A stretch of 64,000 nt of DNA from Tetrapyrgos nigripes (taxonomy: Eukaryota; Basidiomycota; Agaricomycetes; Agaricales; Campanellaceae). The notes under the pieces were generated by a model. That model was not told the origin of the DNA. It made no database searches and saw only the letters and a list, made by a program, of their open reading frames with translations. This document shows positions 36,433-47,718 of the stretch, in pieces; the stretch's first letter is position 1; each line of letters opens with the position of its first letter. The translations under genes and the position numbers were made by a program. The stretch covers positions 124,001-188,000 of the forward strand of contig JAACJM010000051.1 in assembly GCA_013368315.1 (NCBI GenBank), given 5' to 3'.

Positions 36433-37474
36433 GGTCAAATCCAACCGCCTCAAAGAACCCCAAAACGTGAAGGGAGAAAGAAGGGAAAAGTGGAAGGGAA
36501 ATAGAAGGCGTGCAGACCCAGATCATTTCTTATATGTTGCGACCCTGCAGCATGGGCGCTCATCGGCGCTGCAAACTCTACAGCCGAGCATCGCATTGTC
36601 AAAAAAGTGCTTTTCAAGAAGATAAAAATCCGAGCCGCGCCCGCAGATGTATACCACTGACAACGCCCAGTGAAGATTCGCGCCCGTGGCTATGCCTCCG
36701 AACCTCTCCACTTCGATGTATTCGCGAGTCATCAGCAGGTAGCCTTAGCTAAGTGATTGGCGTCCAGCTATTATAGCCTGAAGAGAGCAAAATACGTTAG
36801 AAAGAGAGATATCAAGAGCCATCCTACCTAGCGACGACGTTCCCAAGATTAATGTCAGCGTACCAATTCGAAGGTTTTCAGCAAACCTTCAGACGTCATC
36901 TGGATCCAATGAGCAAGTTGGGTTGGAGCGGTTGTTTTGAACTAATGGTTGGCAGTGGGTTTCCAGCCTACGGTGGAGTATGTATATGTAAAAACTGTTT
37001 CAAAAAAGTCGAAAACCGAATTATCTGGTGTCTCAGTGGCAGTCTCACCGAGTTGAATTACGCCTTGGATAACGAAAGACGTTATACTTGTTTAGGTAGT
37101 GGAGAGAGTATGAGAGAGCAACGAGCCTGAGAACTTGATCACGACTCAGACACGTCAGACGCGTTTCAAGCTTCCATTTCGGGACTTGCACGCTCCATAG
37201 ATGCTTTGCGCCATTTTGGTACCTACGCAAAGGACAGAAGAGTAGCAAGTAATCCGGGTAGAAACAACGTAGGATGTCAAGTGCTATGACAATTCCAAAC
37301 AATGATGCGGCGACTTCAGAAGTGCAGTCTCATTGTAGGGGATAAGGGTACAAAGATACATACGTACATGTACAGTAGCAAACAAAACGATACACGATCT
37401 TGATTTCTAACAGTTACAGAGCACCAACTATCCAGATGTACATCAGTCTCCTCACTGAAAACTACACGTCGCAA
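36433..37474. other. Intergenic, no gene seen
   Basis: Upstream region of the M35 gene and downstream region of the next minus-strand gene. No supported reading frame or repeat. AT-rich with scattered short frames. Confidence 0.35.
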
Positions 37475-39884
37475 TTACTCACTGTAATCATACACAATCT
37501 TCAAGTCTGTTTCTTCCTTTGCATTGTTGACGATGCGGTAACGCATCACCAAGTGCTTTTTGCCGTTGAAGTCCATCAGTCCCCATGTCTGCGAAGAATA
37601 ACCATCAGTTCGCATGGAATCTGAAAAGCTGCCTCGCTGAGATACACACTTCATCTTGAACCCAGCCCTTCCCGACGACATGGGAGTTGATCAATGTATC
37701 ATCAGCAGACGTATACCATCCCTCTTTCAGCGACCCAGACAGTCCTTCCTTCAGATACTCATCATCCTTCGTAACCTCGCTCAGCTTGATCTTTCTAGAC
37801 TTGTACACCATTTTCCCAAGGATAGGATTCGAGACTTGCTGCTCGCTGAGGTCAAGAGGACGAACGTCCAAGCTCCATTTGAAACCTCCGCTGATGTAGG
37901 GAACGACTTCGATACGCTCGACGCCGTTGTCCTGGACGGAAGAGGTCATGTGGGCTGTGATGCTGGCGAGGCCGAGGGCTTTGCGGGTTACCCATCCGAG
38001 GCCTTGGATGCGGAACATGGTGTCCATAGTGTCACTGAGGGCTTTGTTCTACGAACAGGAATAAATAAAGAGCGAGTCAAGACTCTTGGCGAGCTATGCT
38101 TGTAAATCGTGGACAAAATTATCTCCCGAACTTTCCTCTGATTTTTACCCTTTTCGCACTTCCCCGGGCCGTTTTCTCCTGCTGAACTTCTCTTCAAGCC
38201 AATCGAACATTTGTTGCAGGATCGCACTTCTCTCCGATAATTCCCGCGAACACTTTGAGTGTGACGCGTGACATCTCTCCTCTCCCCAAATCTAGCTCAC
38301 CGAACACTTCTAGTAAATACTTCTCGTCGCGCGAACACTTCTCGTCGTCGAACAAACACTCTAAGCGTGACGTGACAGCGCTCACATCTCTCCGTTTTCC
38401 GAACTTTCAAATTCCAACGCACACCATCATGTTACTAGAAAGCTTTGTAGTAGATCTATTTCTCTGCAGAGGCCACGCACGGGGAGGGCAATTTTTTTTA
38501 TGTACCAAATTTGGAGGGCGAGTGTCCCACGCTTCTTTCAAAGCCACAAGTGTCAAGCGCAAGTGTGGTGCACCAAATTTGGAAGGCGGATGTCCCACGC
38601 TTCTTCTCAATCTACGACAACAGTCAAAGAGTTTACTCCGCACAGGACAGGACACTATGACATTGGAGCCAGTATGACGAAGTATGTCATCGGGGAGAGT
38701 CGGAAATTAAGTTTCCGCAGCAAACAATGAGGCCTGCAGGGCCTGAGGTCCGAACCTCAAGGCCTGCGCAAGGCTAATCAGTGAGTCTTTATAAACCTCT
38801 TTGGATCTTCCATCGTCCCCAGTTCAACTCTCGTCACTCTTTTCAGTCTCCTCATCTGGCCGGCCCAGTGTCCTGGCCATCTTGCTTCTCTGAATGGATA
38901 CTTTGCAGCGCAGTGTTGCCGCAGTCCGGGTCGGGCCTGGCCCTCGTCAAATTTCCTGGCCCTTGACCCGACCCTCAAGGGTCGGGTCAGGCCAGGGCCA
39001 GTGGCTGTGTTGACCCTGTGGGCCAGGGTCGGGTCAGGTCGGGCCAGGTCCGCACCTATTTTTTTCAGGTATTTTTTTTTCTTAAAAGACTTCCTAGAAG
39101 AATGCATAGACATGGAGTACCCTTTTCATGTATGTATCCTACTTGTATATACACTATTCGAGATCCAAATCAGCGAGAAGTGTCGGATCTATTGCTGTAG
39201 AGAGTGTGTACAATCTCGGAACCTGCCGAGTACTGCTCTTTTCGACTGTATACTTGATTACAAAGGTGAGCATTCATTGTACTTTGTAGATAAGTACATC
39301 AGAATATTCACCAAAACCATTTTGGTTGACCAAAATAGGTCATACCGATATCCAAGGTCCAAGAGGGCTGACCCTGGGTCGGGTCAGGGCCACTGGGGTC
39401 GTGGCTTGGACCGCGGCAACACTGTTGCAGCGGCCATGCTCTCATATTTCCAAGAAACGCAAAACCCCTTGCCAAGGAAGTGTGCGGCGGAAATCTGGAT
39501 CAAAAGGGAATGAGGAGAGATGTCACGTCACGCTTAGAGTGTTTGTTCGACGACGAGAAGTGTTCGCGCGACGAGAAGTATTTACTAGAAGTGTTCGGTG
39601 AGCTAGATTTGGGGAGAGGAGAGATGTCACGCGTCACGCTCAAAGTGTTCGCGGGAATTATCGGAGAGAAGTGCGATCCTGCAACAAATGTTCGATTGGC
39701 TTGAAGAGAAGTTCGGCAGGAGAAAACGGCCTGGGGAAGTGCGAAAAGGGTAAAAATTAGAGGAAAGTTCGGGAGATAATTTTGTCCACAATTTACAAGC
39801 ATAGCGAGCTCAGTAGGTATTACGACGCACCACAGCGAATTTTCCGTTGATTCTGGAGATGGAGAAGTCAGATGGGACGGCCAT
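37475..39884 (-). CDS. Lipocalin/fatty-acid-binding-like cytosolic protein, transposon in intron 1
   Basis: Three exons. Exon 1: ATG 39884, MAVPSDFSISRINGKFAV, ends at 39831 with a GTGCGT donor. Exon 2 starts at 38048 after TTCGTAG: NKALSDTMDTMFRIQGLGWV then TRKALGLASITAHMTS, ISGGFKWSLDVRPLD, GKMVYKSRKIKLSEV and INSHVVGKGWVQDE. Exon 3: TWGLMDFNGKKHLVMRYRIV, ending KIVYDYSE and TAA 37475. This pattern (GKF-xxNKxLSDxxDxxLRLQGVxWLxRKA ... VYDY) is a widespread fungal family with a predicted small beta-barrel; ligand unknown. Intron 1 is 1,782 nt because a 1,711-bp inverted-repeat element sits in it. Without that it would be about 70 nt. Coding sequence, splice sites and frame are intact. Confidence 0.7.
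38094..39804. mobile_element. 1.7-kb non-autonomous element with about 300-bp terminal inverted repeats
   Basis: Outer ends CTATGCTTGTAAAT and its complement, flanked by CGAG on both sides (38090-38093 and 39805-39808). The arms (38094 to about 38396 and about 39509 to 39804) match over about 300 bp with only a handful of differences. They contain short internal repeats (GAACACTTCTCGTCG and similar). The 1.1-kb interior holds a direct repeat (ACCAAATTTGG ... TCCCACGCTTCTT, 68 bp apart near 38504 and 38572) and a G/C-rich GGGTCGGGTCAGG tract near 38925-39050, but no transposase. Nearly identical arms suggest recent activity driven in trans. Confidence 0.9.
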
Positions 39885-41230
39885 GTCGAGAGCGAGAGTC
39901 TAGATACAGAGGGTAGAGACAATGGAGAGATTGATGGAGAGCGAGGTATTATGAGTCATTAATTACGAGCGTCTTAAATCCATCTCAGACCAGGGTAAAC
40001 CGGCGTACTCCACTCCAGCGGGTCACTGGACTTCAAGGATCTTCAGAAGATATATCATACAATGAGGTAGATAATGAGCGAAGTGAGTAGTGCGATCACA
40101 GACAGAATGTTTGACTTCTAGAAAAACATACCTACTTGGACTCGGACGATGTTGATGTTATGTAGATGCAAGTCATCTTCCTATCAGTACAAATGAGGCT
40201 GAGGTACTCCAAGAACAGGAAGGTGTAGTCTGAAGAGTCATATAGCACGGGAGGGGGGGCTTTCTGCGGAAAGACATCGATAGGCCGCGTTGTTGATGGA
40301 AGTAGGAGGCGAGAGAATATTTGACTTTATTTGGCAGTACCTTCACCCGGCATCGCCTCACTCTTCCACTTCACCTGAAGTTACGAATCTAGGATCGTTC
40401 CGATTTGTTAAAATTGCAGAATTAACCGTACGATCCAGAGGTCATTTGGCCTGAATGCCTGTAGGTCTTATGAGATAGAGTCTGTCAGCCCCTTGTAGTA
40501 GCACCTCCTGATTCCGGGTATGAGGCTCGCAAAATACCACTCGGCTTTCACTAGATGCCTACGAGATATATGGGACATCGTCTGTTTCATAACACTGGCC
40601 AAAGTACGGAGGGAACGAGCCTGACGTTCCAGATTCCTATAATCGCCTCGTTTTCACTGGAGGACTGTTTCGACAGGTTGCGAATTTTGCAGTAGTCTTT
40701 TTGTTGCAGGATAGCCTCATTTTAGCCATGTGCAATACGCCACTCATGGGCGCAGCGCTGAGCGAGTTCAGAATTCTCCGAACCGAAATAGCGCAGGAAC
40801 TCAGGAACTCACCTCAAGGCGTCCGAGCGCATAAGCGAACGCGGTGGATGGTTACGTTGCTCTGCCAAAACACCTACAGAAAATTGTTCCCTCTGAATTC
40901 AGAATCACTCAAAACTGAGTATTGTAGTGATTTCAAGTATCTAGACTGAGAGGAATAGAAGGAAGAGGAAGATTTTATTCGCCATTGGACCAACATTGGA
41001 CCAAGTACTGATTATTCACCCGATACATTTTGAGTCAGAACTTCGTTGTAATGAAACAGTCTAGAGGAGGAGGAATATATCACCCGAATCAGGTCCAAGA
41101 ACTGAACGCCGGGGTTCCGGAAGGCGTGCCTATGAAATGAGATTCGAATCAAATATCCTTTTAGTACGATTTCACGGAAAGCTGGCTGCCGACGGAGTAC
41201 GACGGAGTATCTGCTCGAAAACTGTGCTTT
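39885..41230. other. Intergenic, no gene seen
   Basis: I found no supported coding region. The open frame at 40701-40949 has no motif or splice context. Confidence 0.35.
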
Positions 41231-41237
41231 CAAAAAC

Positions 41238-41246
41238 TATAAAAGG
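41238..41246 (+). promoter_or_regulatory. TATA box upstream of secreted-protein gene
   Basis: TATAAAAGG 59 bp before the ATG at 41297, a good match to a core-promoter TATA box at a usual fungal distance. Confidence 0.55.
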
Positions 41247-41296
41247 CCTCCGGACGATGATGTTCCTTCAGACATCCACTTGTCTTCTACTTCCCA

Positions 41297-42097
41297 ATGT
41301 ATCTCAAAGCATCTGCCACTGTCTTTCTCCTCAGCTCCGTCGCCAGCGTCTCAGCCATCTGCACTGGATTCAACTATGGCATTGGGCAATGGGAATGTGC
41401 GCTCGCTCGGTGGCGGTGTGAACGCGGTATACCTAAATCTGCGGATACCCTCTGCGGGGCTGCGGGGACCTGGCTCTGATTTGCGGATACCATCCTAACT
41501 TATTGTATATGACTTTATGTACTGTAGAAACAATGTATATGAACTCAGAATTACTTTCAACTTGAAGTTGGTATATCCAGTGCAAGGAAAGTGTAAAGAT
41601 TTCCTTCTTGTTTGTTAGCTATATTCATACATATTCTCTCTAAAAAAGCATATCAAGTCTCAATATGACACTTCTCCATCTTCATAAGGATAGCTCGATG
41701 CAGAAGTGTAAAGCGAGGACGGCAATATCTGGCTTCGGGAATTCCGAAATGTTAGGCAAACTCTGATGCTTTCCTTTTTTACTTCAAGGGGACGTCTTCA
41801 ACGATAGCTGCGATGTCATTGACGGTCTTACGACGAACCAGAACCCATGCACTCAAGGAATTTTCGGATGTACCCCAACACCTATCTCGTTCAACTCGTA
41901 CACGAACACTTTCACTGGACTCAGGTTGGTCGACTGATTACTCTGAATCCATTTTCAGATACGTTTGCCGTCCTGATGGTAGTTCTGGATCTTGTGGTAG
42001 AACTACTGTCTCTGTCTGCGTGAGTGTCTTTGATGACGTTTCCTGGAAAGCAATAACTCATTCTTTCATTCAATAGTGCCGCAATGATGGAAACTGA
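41297..42097 (+). pseudogene. Small secreted cysteine-rich protein gene, apparently disrupted
   Basis: Start ATG 41297: MYLKASATVFLLSSVASVSA is a signal peptide, followed by ICTGFNYGIG. The expected continuation NGNVRSLGGGVN is present but one base out of frame near 41384. About 370 bp of non-coding DNA follow (41425-41789). Coding resumes GDVFNDSCDVIDG, NQNPCTQGIFGCTP, SFNSYTNTFTGLR; after a short intron (about 41928-41957) YVCRPDGSSGSC and TTVSVC, and after another intron CRNDGN with TGA 42095-42097. Six or more Cys indicate disulfides in an extracellular protein. It resembles small secreted proteins of mushroom fungi. The 1-nt shift may be mutation or sequence error; the 370-bp gap may be a long intron or an insertion. 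Confidence 0.55.
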
Positions 42098-42156
42098 TCC
42101 AAGTCCACTACATCTAAATAAATACGCGTAGTATCTTCATTCCATAAGTTAAGCTG

Positions 42157-43492
42157 TTACAGGCTATTAGGTATACTAGGGTTTATACAGCTGTCTTCTG
42201 ATTTCTTGTTTCTAACTGTATCGTGAGCTGATGCACTGTCGTCCTCAATTTCTGTTGAAATGTGTACGTTAACGCGGCGCATGGGCACACTCCCAATCGT
42301 CTGAGTAGCTGACGTTGGCTGTCCACTCAAAGAATAATTGGTTTTCGAGGAGTGATTCCTCAAATGTAGACGCATACGAAGGGTGATAGCGTTGAACGTA
42401 ATTCCCTGTATCAAGAGTGTGTTAAATCTCCAATCAAGGTAAGATGGTGGACAGGACTTACGATAATAGGTACAATGGAATCATGGAAAATATTCAGAAC
42501 AGGACTCTGGACAGAGTACAGAATCAGAATGATGAGTTGAACAATGAGCTGCAGCGACGCTGATTCGATTATAATCTGCATCACAGGGAGTAGTACTCCT
42601 TTCCCTGATCTAAAAGGCGCTGAAGCACGATGCGTTCTCCAAATTCGATAAGCGATCAAGGCAGTGGTGATGATATTCAGTAAAGCGGTGATACTAAAAA
42701 ATGTTTTGAGCCATTGATTGACGGAGGCGTCGAAGATGACTACTCCGGGAGCTGCAGTTACGAATTTACCGATTATCATGAAGCCGGAGACTTTATAGAC
42801 GCACATATGGATCAGCCAGCTTAGGGAGGTTCTGACGAGCACTTACTTATGTTAACCATGAGCAACACGCATGGAAGAATGATAACTTTCCAATCATATC
42901 CCCAAACGACCCAGACCCTGTAAATCTGGAAATATCAATCATAGTTAGCCCATTATGTCGAGTATCATCAAGCAAGGCCTACATACCGCTGCTGCACCTC
43001 CCAAATCTTCTTGCGTTGGGACCCAGACATCTTCAAGGGTGTGATGCCACGACCTGAGTTCTCCAAGATAAGCCAAGGTTGCATTCGGGACACCTAAGAA
43101 CTCGGAATATCCCTTCGTCGTACGATATACATTCATGATGATATGGAGAGTGGCAACGATGAACATGCTGGTAGAAAATCCCATCATGACCTACAGTATG
43201 GAGAGTGTAATGTAATCGAAGGATATTGATTGACTGATGGACTCACGCTATTATTCAGGTCTCTTCTCGATGAAGACAACTGAAGGACCACAGTCGTACC
43301 GAATATACAAACGAAGAAACCTGCTCAAAGTTTAGCCTCTGTCTCGAGATTATCCAGGATTATGCTAGCTTTGACTCGCCATAAGAAAGCGCCTTGAAAG
43401 AGATCGTCAACTAGGCAGGACAAGGATTATAGGTGACCAACCTCAAGCAGCGTATCCAGCAAGAAAATTGTTTCCAGCGGATTCTGGGACAT
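42157..43492 (-). CDS. Seven-transmembrane family protein (second copy)
   Basis: Start ATG 43492: MSQNPLETIFLLDTLLE, then LTISFKALSYGFFVCIFGTT, VMMGFSTSMFIVATLHIIMN, RSWHHTLEDVWVPTQEDLGG, IYRVWVVWGYDWKVIILPC, SVNQWLKTFFSITALLNIIT, YRIWRTHRAS, LLPVMQIIIESASLQLIV and, after the last intron, GITFNAITLRMRLHL with a polar tail ending at 42157. The order (ATxHI in TM2, YRxWVVWG, ALIAYRIWRTHR, ESAxLQL, GITFNAITxR) is characteristic of a large 7TM family in Agaricomycetes. About six introns of 45-60 nt, one with a GC donor near 43370. The gene seems intact. Function unknown; multi-pass membrane location inferred. Confidence 0.75.
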
Positions 43493-43844
43493 CTCTAGGA
43501 GCACAGATGGGGTTGTCGAAGTGCCATCCGTCTCGACTTGAATGTTTATATCTCGAATCCTCAAGGTGAATCATAACTGGCACCCCCGTTGGAGCGTACT
43601 TCGGGATGTGCATCAAGAAGAAATAGCTGCTGTCGTACCTATATTTTCCAAATTCATCGCTGTTTCGACGACTTGAATGAGTATCATCGGAGTTGCACCG
43701 CAACACGCGAGTCGCGGTCGGATATCCTGAGTTAACTCAGACTGATAGTGTCGTTCACAACTACTGATGCATCTTTTACCGCAGTACCACTGCTGTGACC
43801 TATTATTGAAAACGAGGAGATCTGATTGTTACGAGTCCCATTTA

Positions 43845-43990
43845 TAGGTCGAAAAGGGGTAACATATTCTATAACGAGGGAAATCTGGGCCATCGCTGCG
43901 CGTGGCACGATGACGAGGCCTAAAATAAGAGAACGGCATATTCAGCTGCGCACAGTGGTGCGCTGTCCCCGACTCCGGCCGATATGGTAG
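43845..43990. repeat. Partial copy of dispersed repeat family (43.9 kb)
   Basis: GGGCCATCGCTGCGCGTGGC followed by ACGATGACGAGGCC matches 18515-18535 and 7649-7686. ACGAGTCCCATTTATAGG just before it (about 43830) resembles the family's other end. It diverges after about 43930. Confidence 0.6.
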
Positions 43991-44384
43991 TAGGTAAGAT
44001 AGGATTATGAGATTTCGAACAGAGTATTCCGTCGACGTTGTAGAATGTAATAGTTTTATAGAAACATTGACATGAGGGGTACAACGTGGCAGATGTGTAT
44101 GGTAGTACAGAAAAGATGTCGAGTAAATAGAGACCACAATGAAGAAAAACGAAAGATGTCCGTCCAGTTACAACCCTCATGTCTTTTTCTTCTTCGCTGG
44201 TCTCTTGGCCGTTGAAGAAGCAGTAGAGCTGTAAGGAAGCGGGAAACTATAGCGATACACGATTTGAGATGATGAAAACGACAAGCTTATCGATAGAAAG
44301 GTTACAATTTACTTCTGCCTTTGCTACTCAGGCTATAGAGTTCAGAGTACAACGAAAGGAAAGGGTTGCCAGTCAGTCAAATGA

Positions 44385-44825
44385 CTATAGGCGCAACAAA
44401 AATACAAGGGACTCACTGTGATCGGGGAAGATTCTTGAATGACCGACTCTTGAAGAACCAATCAAACCGGAAGACATGAGCGTTGAACACCACGCAACCA
44501 ACAGAGAGGATACATACCTGAAAGACGCGTGATCCTGCTCTTCAAATGAAATCCTAGGCGTGGCGGAGTCATTTGAGTTTTGGCGCATTGACAGGGCCGT
44601 GACCGATAAGACGTGTGAGAGGGCGTTGGTGATAGAGTAGAAAGGAGAGGAGGGAGAGGAGGTGCAGGGAGGGTGGTATTGGTTGCGGAGAGAGTTGCGT
44701 TGGCAAGAAAGACGTTGGGGCGACGTGGCATCTGTGATGTCGATGACGTCGGTGAAGACAACAACTCGGAAATTTTTCGAAGTCTCCAAGGCAATTCGTC
44801 GTTTGACAACGTTGACATGAATCAT
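44385..44825 (-). CDS. Hypothetical small two-exon protein
   Basis: ATG 44825 opens MIHVNVVKRRIALETSKNFR, VVVFTDVIDITDATSPQ and runs to DHASFR. A GTATGT donor (about 44518) and a TTCAAG acceptor (about 44449) join it to VGHSRIFPDHSESLVFLLRL, stop near 44385, about 120 residues in total. No domain recognised. Evidence is only the open frame and consistent splice sites, so it may be spurious. Confidence 0.25.
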   Translation of the reverse strand: MIHVNVVKRRIALETSKNFRVVVFTDVIDITDATSPQRLSCQRNSLRNQYHPPCTSSPSSPFYSITNALSHVLSVTALSMRQNSNDSATPRISFEEQDHASFRYVSSLLVAWCSTLMSSGLIGSSRVGHSRIFPDHSESLVFLLRL

Positions 44826-44829
44826 CCAT

Positions 44830-45494
44830 ACTACGCTGAATTAATTCTGAGTCGTGTTGTCACAAGAAAGATAGACATACCCAGATTTTGTCGGTTTTAA
44901 TGTTCCTTGTTGGAAGTCATTGGCGTCATTTTTCTCTGGGCTCTAGGAGTCAAGAAGAAAGCTGTGGATTTCGAAGTTGCATGCAGTGCTGACAAGGTTG
45001 CCTAGAGAGTGCCAGTAGAGAAGACTGGTGAGCAGAAAGTAGAGCTGTAAAGGTAGGTTATCAACCAAGTTCTACATGCACTTGCAAAACATGAAAAGAC
45101 TTACATACTGGGTTTTTGTATCCTTTTAGCGATGGGGAGAGTAGCAGGAGTGGTTTCTGTAAAGAACGGAGGAACGGCAGTCGACGTTTGCTGTCACAAG
45201 CCCAAAATGACGCGAGTCCGCGACCTCTTGCGGCTAGAGCCGGTGCCAGCCGGCCAAAAATGGCTCTAGAGCCGTTTGGAGCCGAGCTGGAGCGGACCAG
45301 TGATAATGCAGTATATTAAGGCATAGCCGTTAGACTGATTCACTCTTAGAATTGAAGACTACTTCAGCTTTGTTATGTACAGTAATAGTACAAGATACTC
45401 GGCGCTGTTGAACTAATACTACATAATACATGGCCGATGTTTGACAGTCAGCTACGATAAATGTCCTTCGAGTCAGTCCCTCAGATTACTTGCA
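44830..45494. other. Intergenic, with a short GGCTCTAGAGCC palindromic cluster
   Basis: No gene seen. At about 45230-45300 GGCTAGAGCCGG and GGCTCTAGAGCCG form short overlapping inverted repeats. Nothing else supported. Confidence 0.35.
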
Positions 45495-47175
45495 CTAAGC
45501 TTTGTTGGAACGGGTAGAAGGCTTTGGCTTCTTCGTGGGACTTGGGGTTGGAGTTGTGTCGGCGGCGACGTCTTGAGCAGATTTTCGTGATTTAGGGCTC
45601 GATGTAGACACTGTAGGTCGTTCGGTGTTTCATCCTGAAGCGACTGTGGACTCGCCTGTGTTGTCGTCTGCTTCTCGAGCGCGTTTAGTGGGAGAGGGGT
45701 TTGCGTAAGGAGCGATGACAGCAGAGAGGGTAGAAGGTGGTGGGAGGTTTTTGAATATGGCTCGATAAAATGTTTGGAGTTGCTCTGGAGTGTCGGGGAG
45801 GATGAAGAGGTCGGTAAGCAATGATTGACCGGTGCAAGATGCGAACTTGTATCTAGAAATAAGGGTAATGAGTTTAATGGAATATCAGAAAAGAGAAGAA
45901 AAAATATATTCTCACATCATATTGTGGAACTTTACTGCTACCTTGGTGCCGACAGTCAACGCGGTCTTGTAGTCAGACGGGTGGATCCTATGGCCGTCTT
46001 TGTCAAAGACATTCGGGAGATTGAGACGATATTTGAGTAGGTCATGGTTCTTAGCAAGTTCTTCATATTTGTGGTAGTCGTCAGGCATTTGCGATAGAAA
46101 CCATTGACCGTTGGCTGAAGAAAAAAGAAAACAATTGTTAGCTACTAATGGTAAAGCATGTAAAGATTGAAATGACCTGGCTTTGGTTGTTCACGTTGAT
46201 TGATAAACTCGAATAGACGTAGTTCGATAGGGTCAACTTCTATAAAGTAAAAAGATATTGTTAAAAAGAAAAAAGATTACAAAATGATATCATTCGCCAC
46301 GTACCTTCGGTATCCTCCTCAATATCATCTGCGCCGATCGCTGCAATCTCCTCAGCGGTCATGACAGGAGGCATTGCCGATGGTGAAGTTAGATCGAATA
46401 AAACAGGAGTGATAAGCATAAGTTGCCATCGATCGTTAGAATCCTTGGAGCCATAATAGTACACTGAGTGTTCGTGTTAGTGAATGAATAGTTATAGTAG
46501 TAGGTTATAGAGGAATGATAATGACACGTACTTTGTCCCTGTGAGGATCTGGGAACGTCGCTCCACGCTGTGCTCAGGATCGCCTTGGCTCGTTCAAAGT
46601 TGATATTGGATCGTTTGACGATACGAGAAGAGGTCCCAGCATAAGCAGATAGAACGGTCAAGGGCTCTACAGAGAATCTTGCCCTCCATTTTTTGAGCTG
46701 GTTAATGTCGATCTGAATAATAGTGAGGAAGGTGATTGTGGTAGAGACGTAAAAGCGGTCACGAACCGGGGATACGGTGTCGCCAGGAGCTGACAGATTG
46801 AAATAGGGCGGCATCCTGTCAGTGTTATGACCAGCCAATCGACCGCAGAGGAGGAAAGTAGCGAGGTTTGCACCGTTATTGATCTGGTAGGTGCCGGCTC
46901 TGATTGGATGCGACTTGAATTGTTTGATGGCTGCTGCATCGGTCGGCGTTGTGTTCGGATGAGTCAAAACCAAGGCTACAGCTGCAATGGTGGGATCGAG
47001 ATGAGCGACAGTATCAAGTGGGTTCGCTGTGTCTCAGATTAGTAATATGAAAAAAAATAAAGAGAAATTTCGCAAAACACTTACAGGTTGGCGATGACGA
47101 GGAGACATCGACCATTTCCGAGTCCATGTTGGCAATAGGAGAGCTGGGAGACGACCCAAGGGTAGAGGTAGACAT
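45495..47175 (-). CDS. Uncharacterised multi-exon protein with in-frame TGA before a basic tail
   Basis: Start ATG 47175 (MSTSTLGSSPSSPIANMDSE); intron; then ANPLDTVAHLDPTIAAVALV, ANLATFLLCGRLAGHNTDRM, PPYFNLSAPGD, QIDINQLKKWRARFSVEPL and YAGTSSRIVKRSNINFERAK. Further exons: VYYYGSKDSNDRWQLMLITP, EEIAAIGADDIEEDTEG, EVDPIELRLFEFINQREQPK, NGQWFLSQMPDDYHKYEEL, HRIHPSDYKTALTVGTKVAV and KFASCTGQSLLTDLFIL. TGA occurs at 45630-45632 after STVASG. The frame stays open past it for 44 codons with a Ser/Lys-rich, NLS-like tail (TPSPTKKPKPSTRSNKA) to TAG 45495. The TGA therefore looks like a premature stop or readthrough site. I recognise no domain. The protein may be nuclear, inferred only from the tail. 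Confidence 0.55.
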
Positions 47176-47718
47176 GAAGGCGTTGAGAAACGAAAGAAAC
47201 TGAATCCTTGTCAATTTAACTTGAAAGATTCAGCTTCTTGACGTGAACCTCCATTCGCCATTTCGCTGTGACAGAGAATGGAGTTTTTTTTTTACTTGAT
47301 AAGGAATAGAGGGGGAAGACGGGCAGGGCAAGGGAATCGGAAAGGACTTGTGATGAAAATGAAGTCATGGAAGAGTGTATGGAATTGAATCTGACGGATT
47401 GAGATAAAGTAAATCAACGAAGCGTATTCAGACATGTCAGCAGACAAGCCTGTTTGAGGTGGTCGAAAGTAAAGATAGGTATCATGGGATGATAGAAATG
47501 AAGAGCAGAAAGGATGGAAAAAAGAATGACGATGATGCAGACGCAGAAAAGAATGGTGAGTATCATGGGACAACAGATGTGGAGAGTGGGAAGGGCGGAA
47601 CTAAGAATGACCACGGGAGGTCTAGAATTCAAGGCTGTTGGCCGTGGTAAACGTTGGAATATTGTGTTCAAGGCTATTGGCCATGGCAAATATCGACAGG
47701 GATCCAACGAGAAATGGA
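47176..47718. other. Non-coding stretch, presumably containing the Helitron 3' end
   Basis: No gene supported. AAGGCT(G/A)TTGGCC(G/A)TGG is repeated near 47630 and 47670, and TATCATGGGA(T/C)(G/A) near 47478 and 47561. Because the Helitron is on the minus strand, its CTRR 3' end should lie here, but I could not fix it. Confidence 0.35.

Noticed and set aside
38255..38677. Open frame in the long-TIR element as a transposase
   Set aside because: It lies largely in the terminal inverted repeat, the same frame appears inverted at the other end, and no DDE or other catalytic motif is visible.
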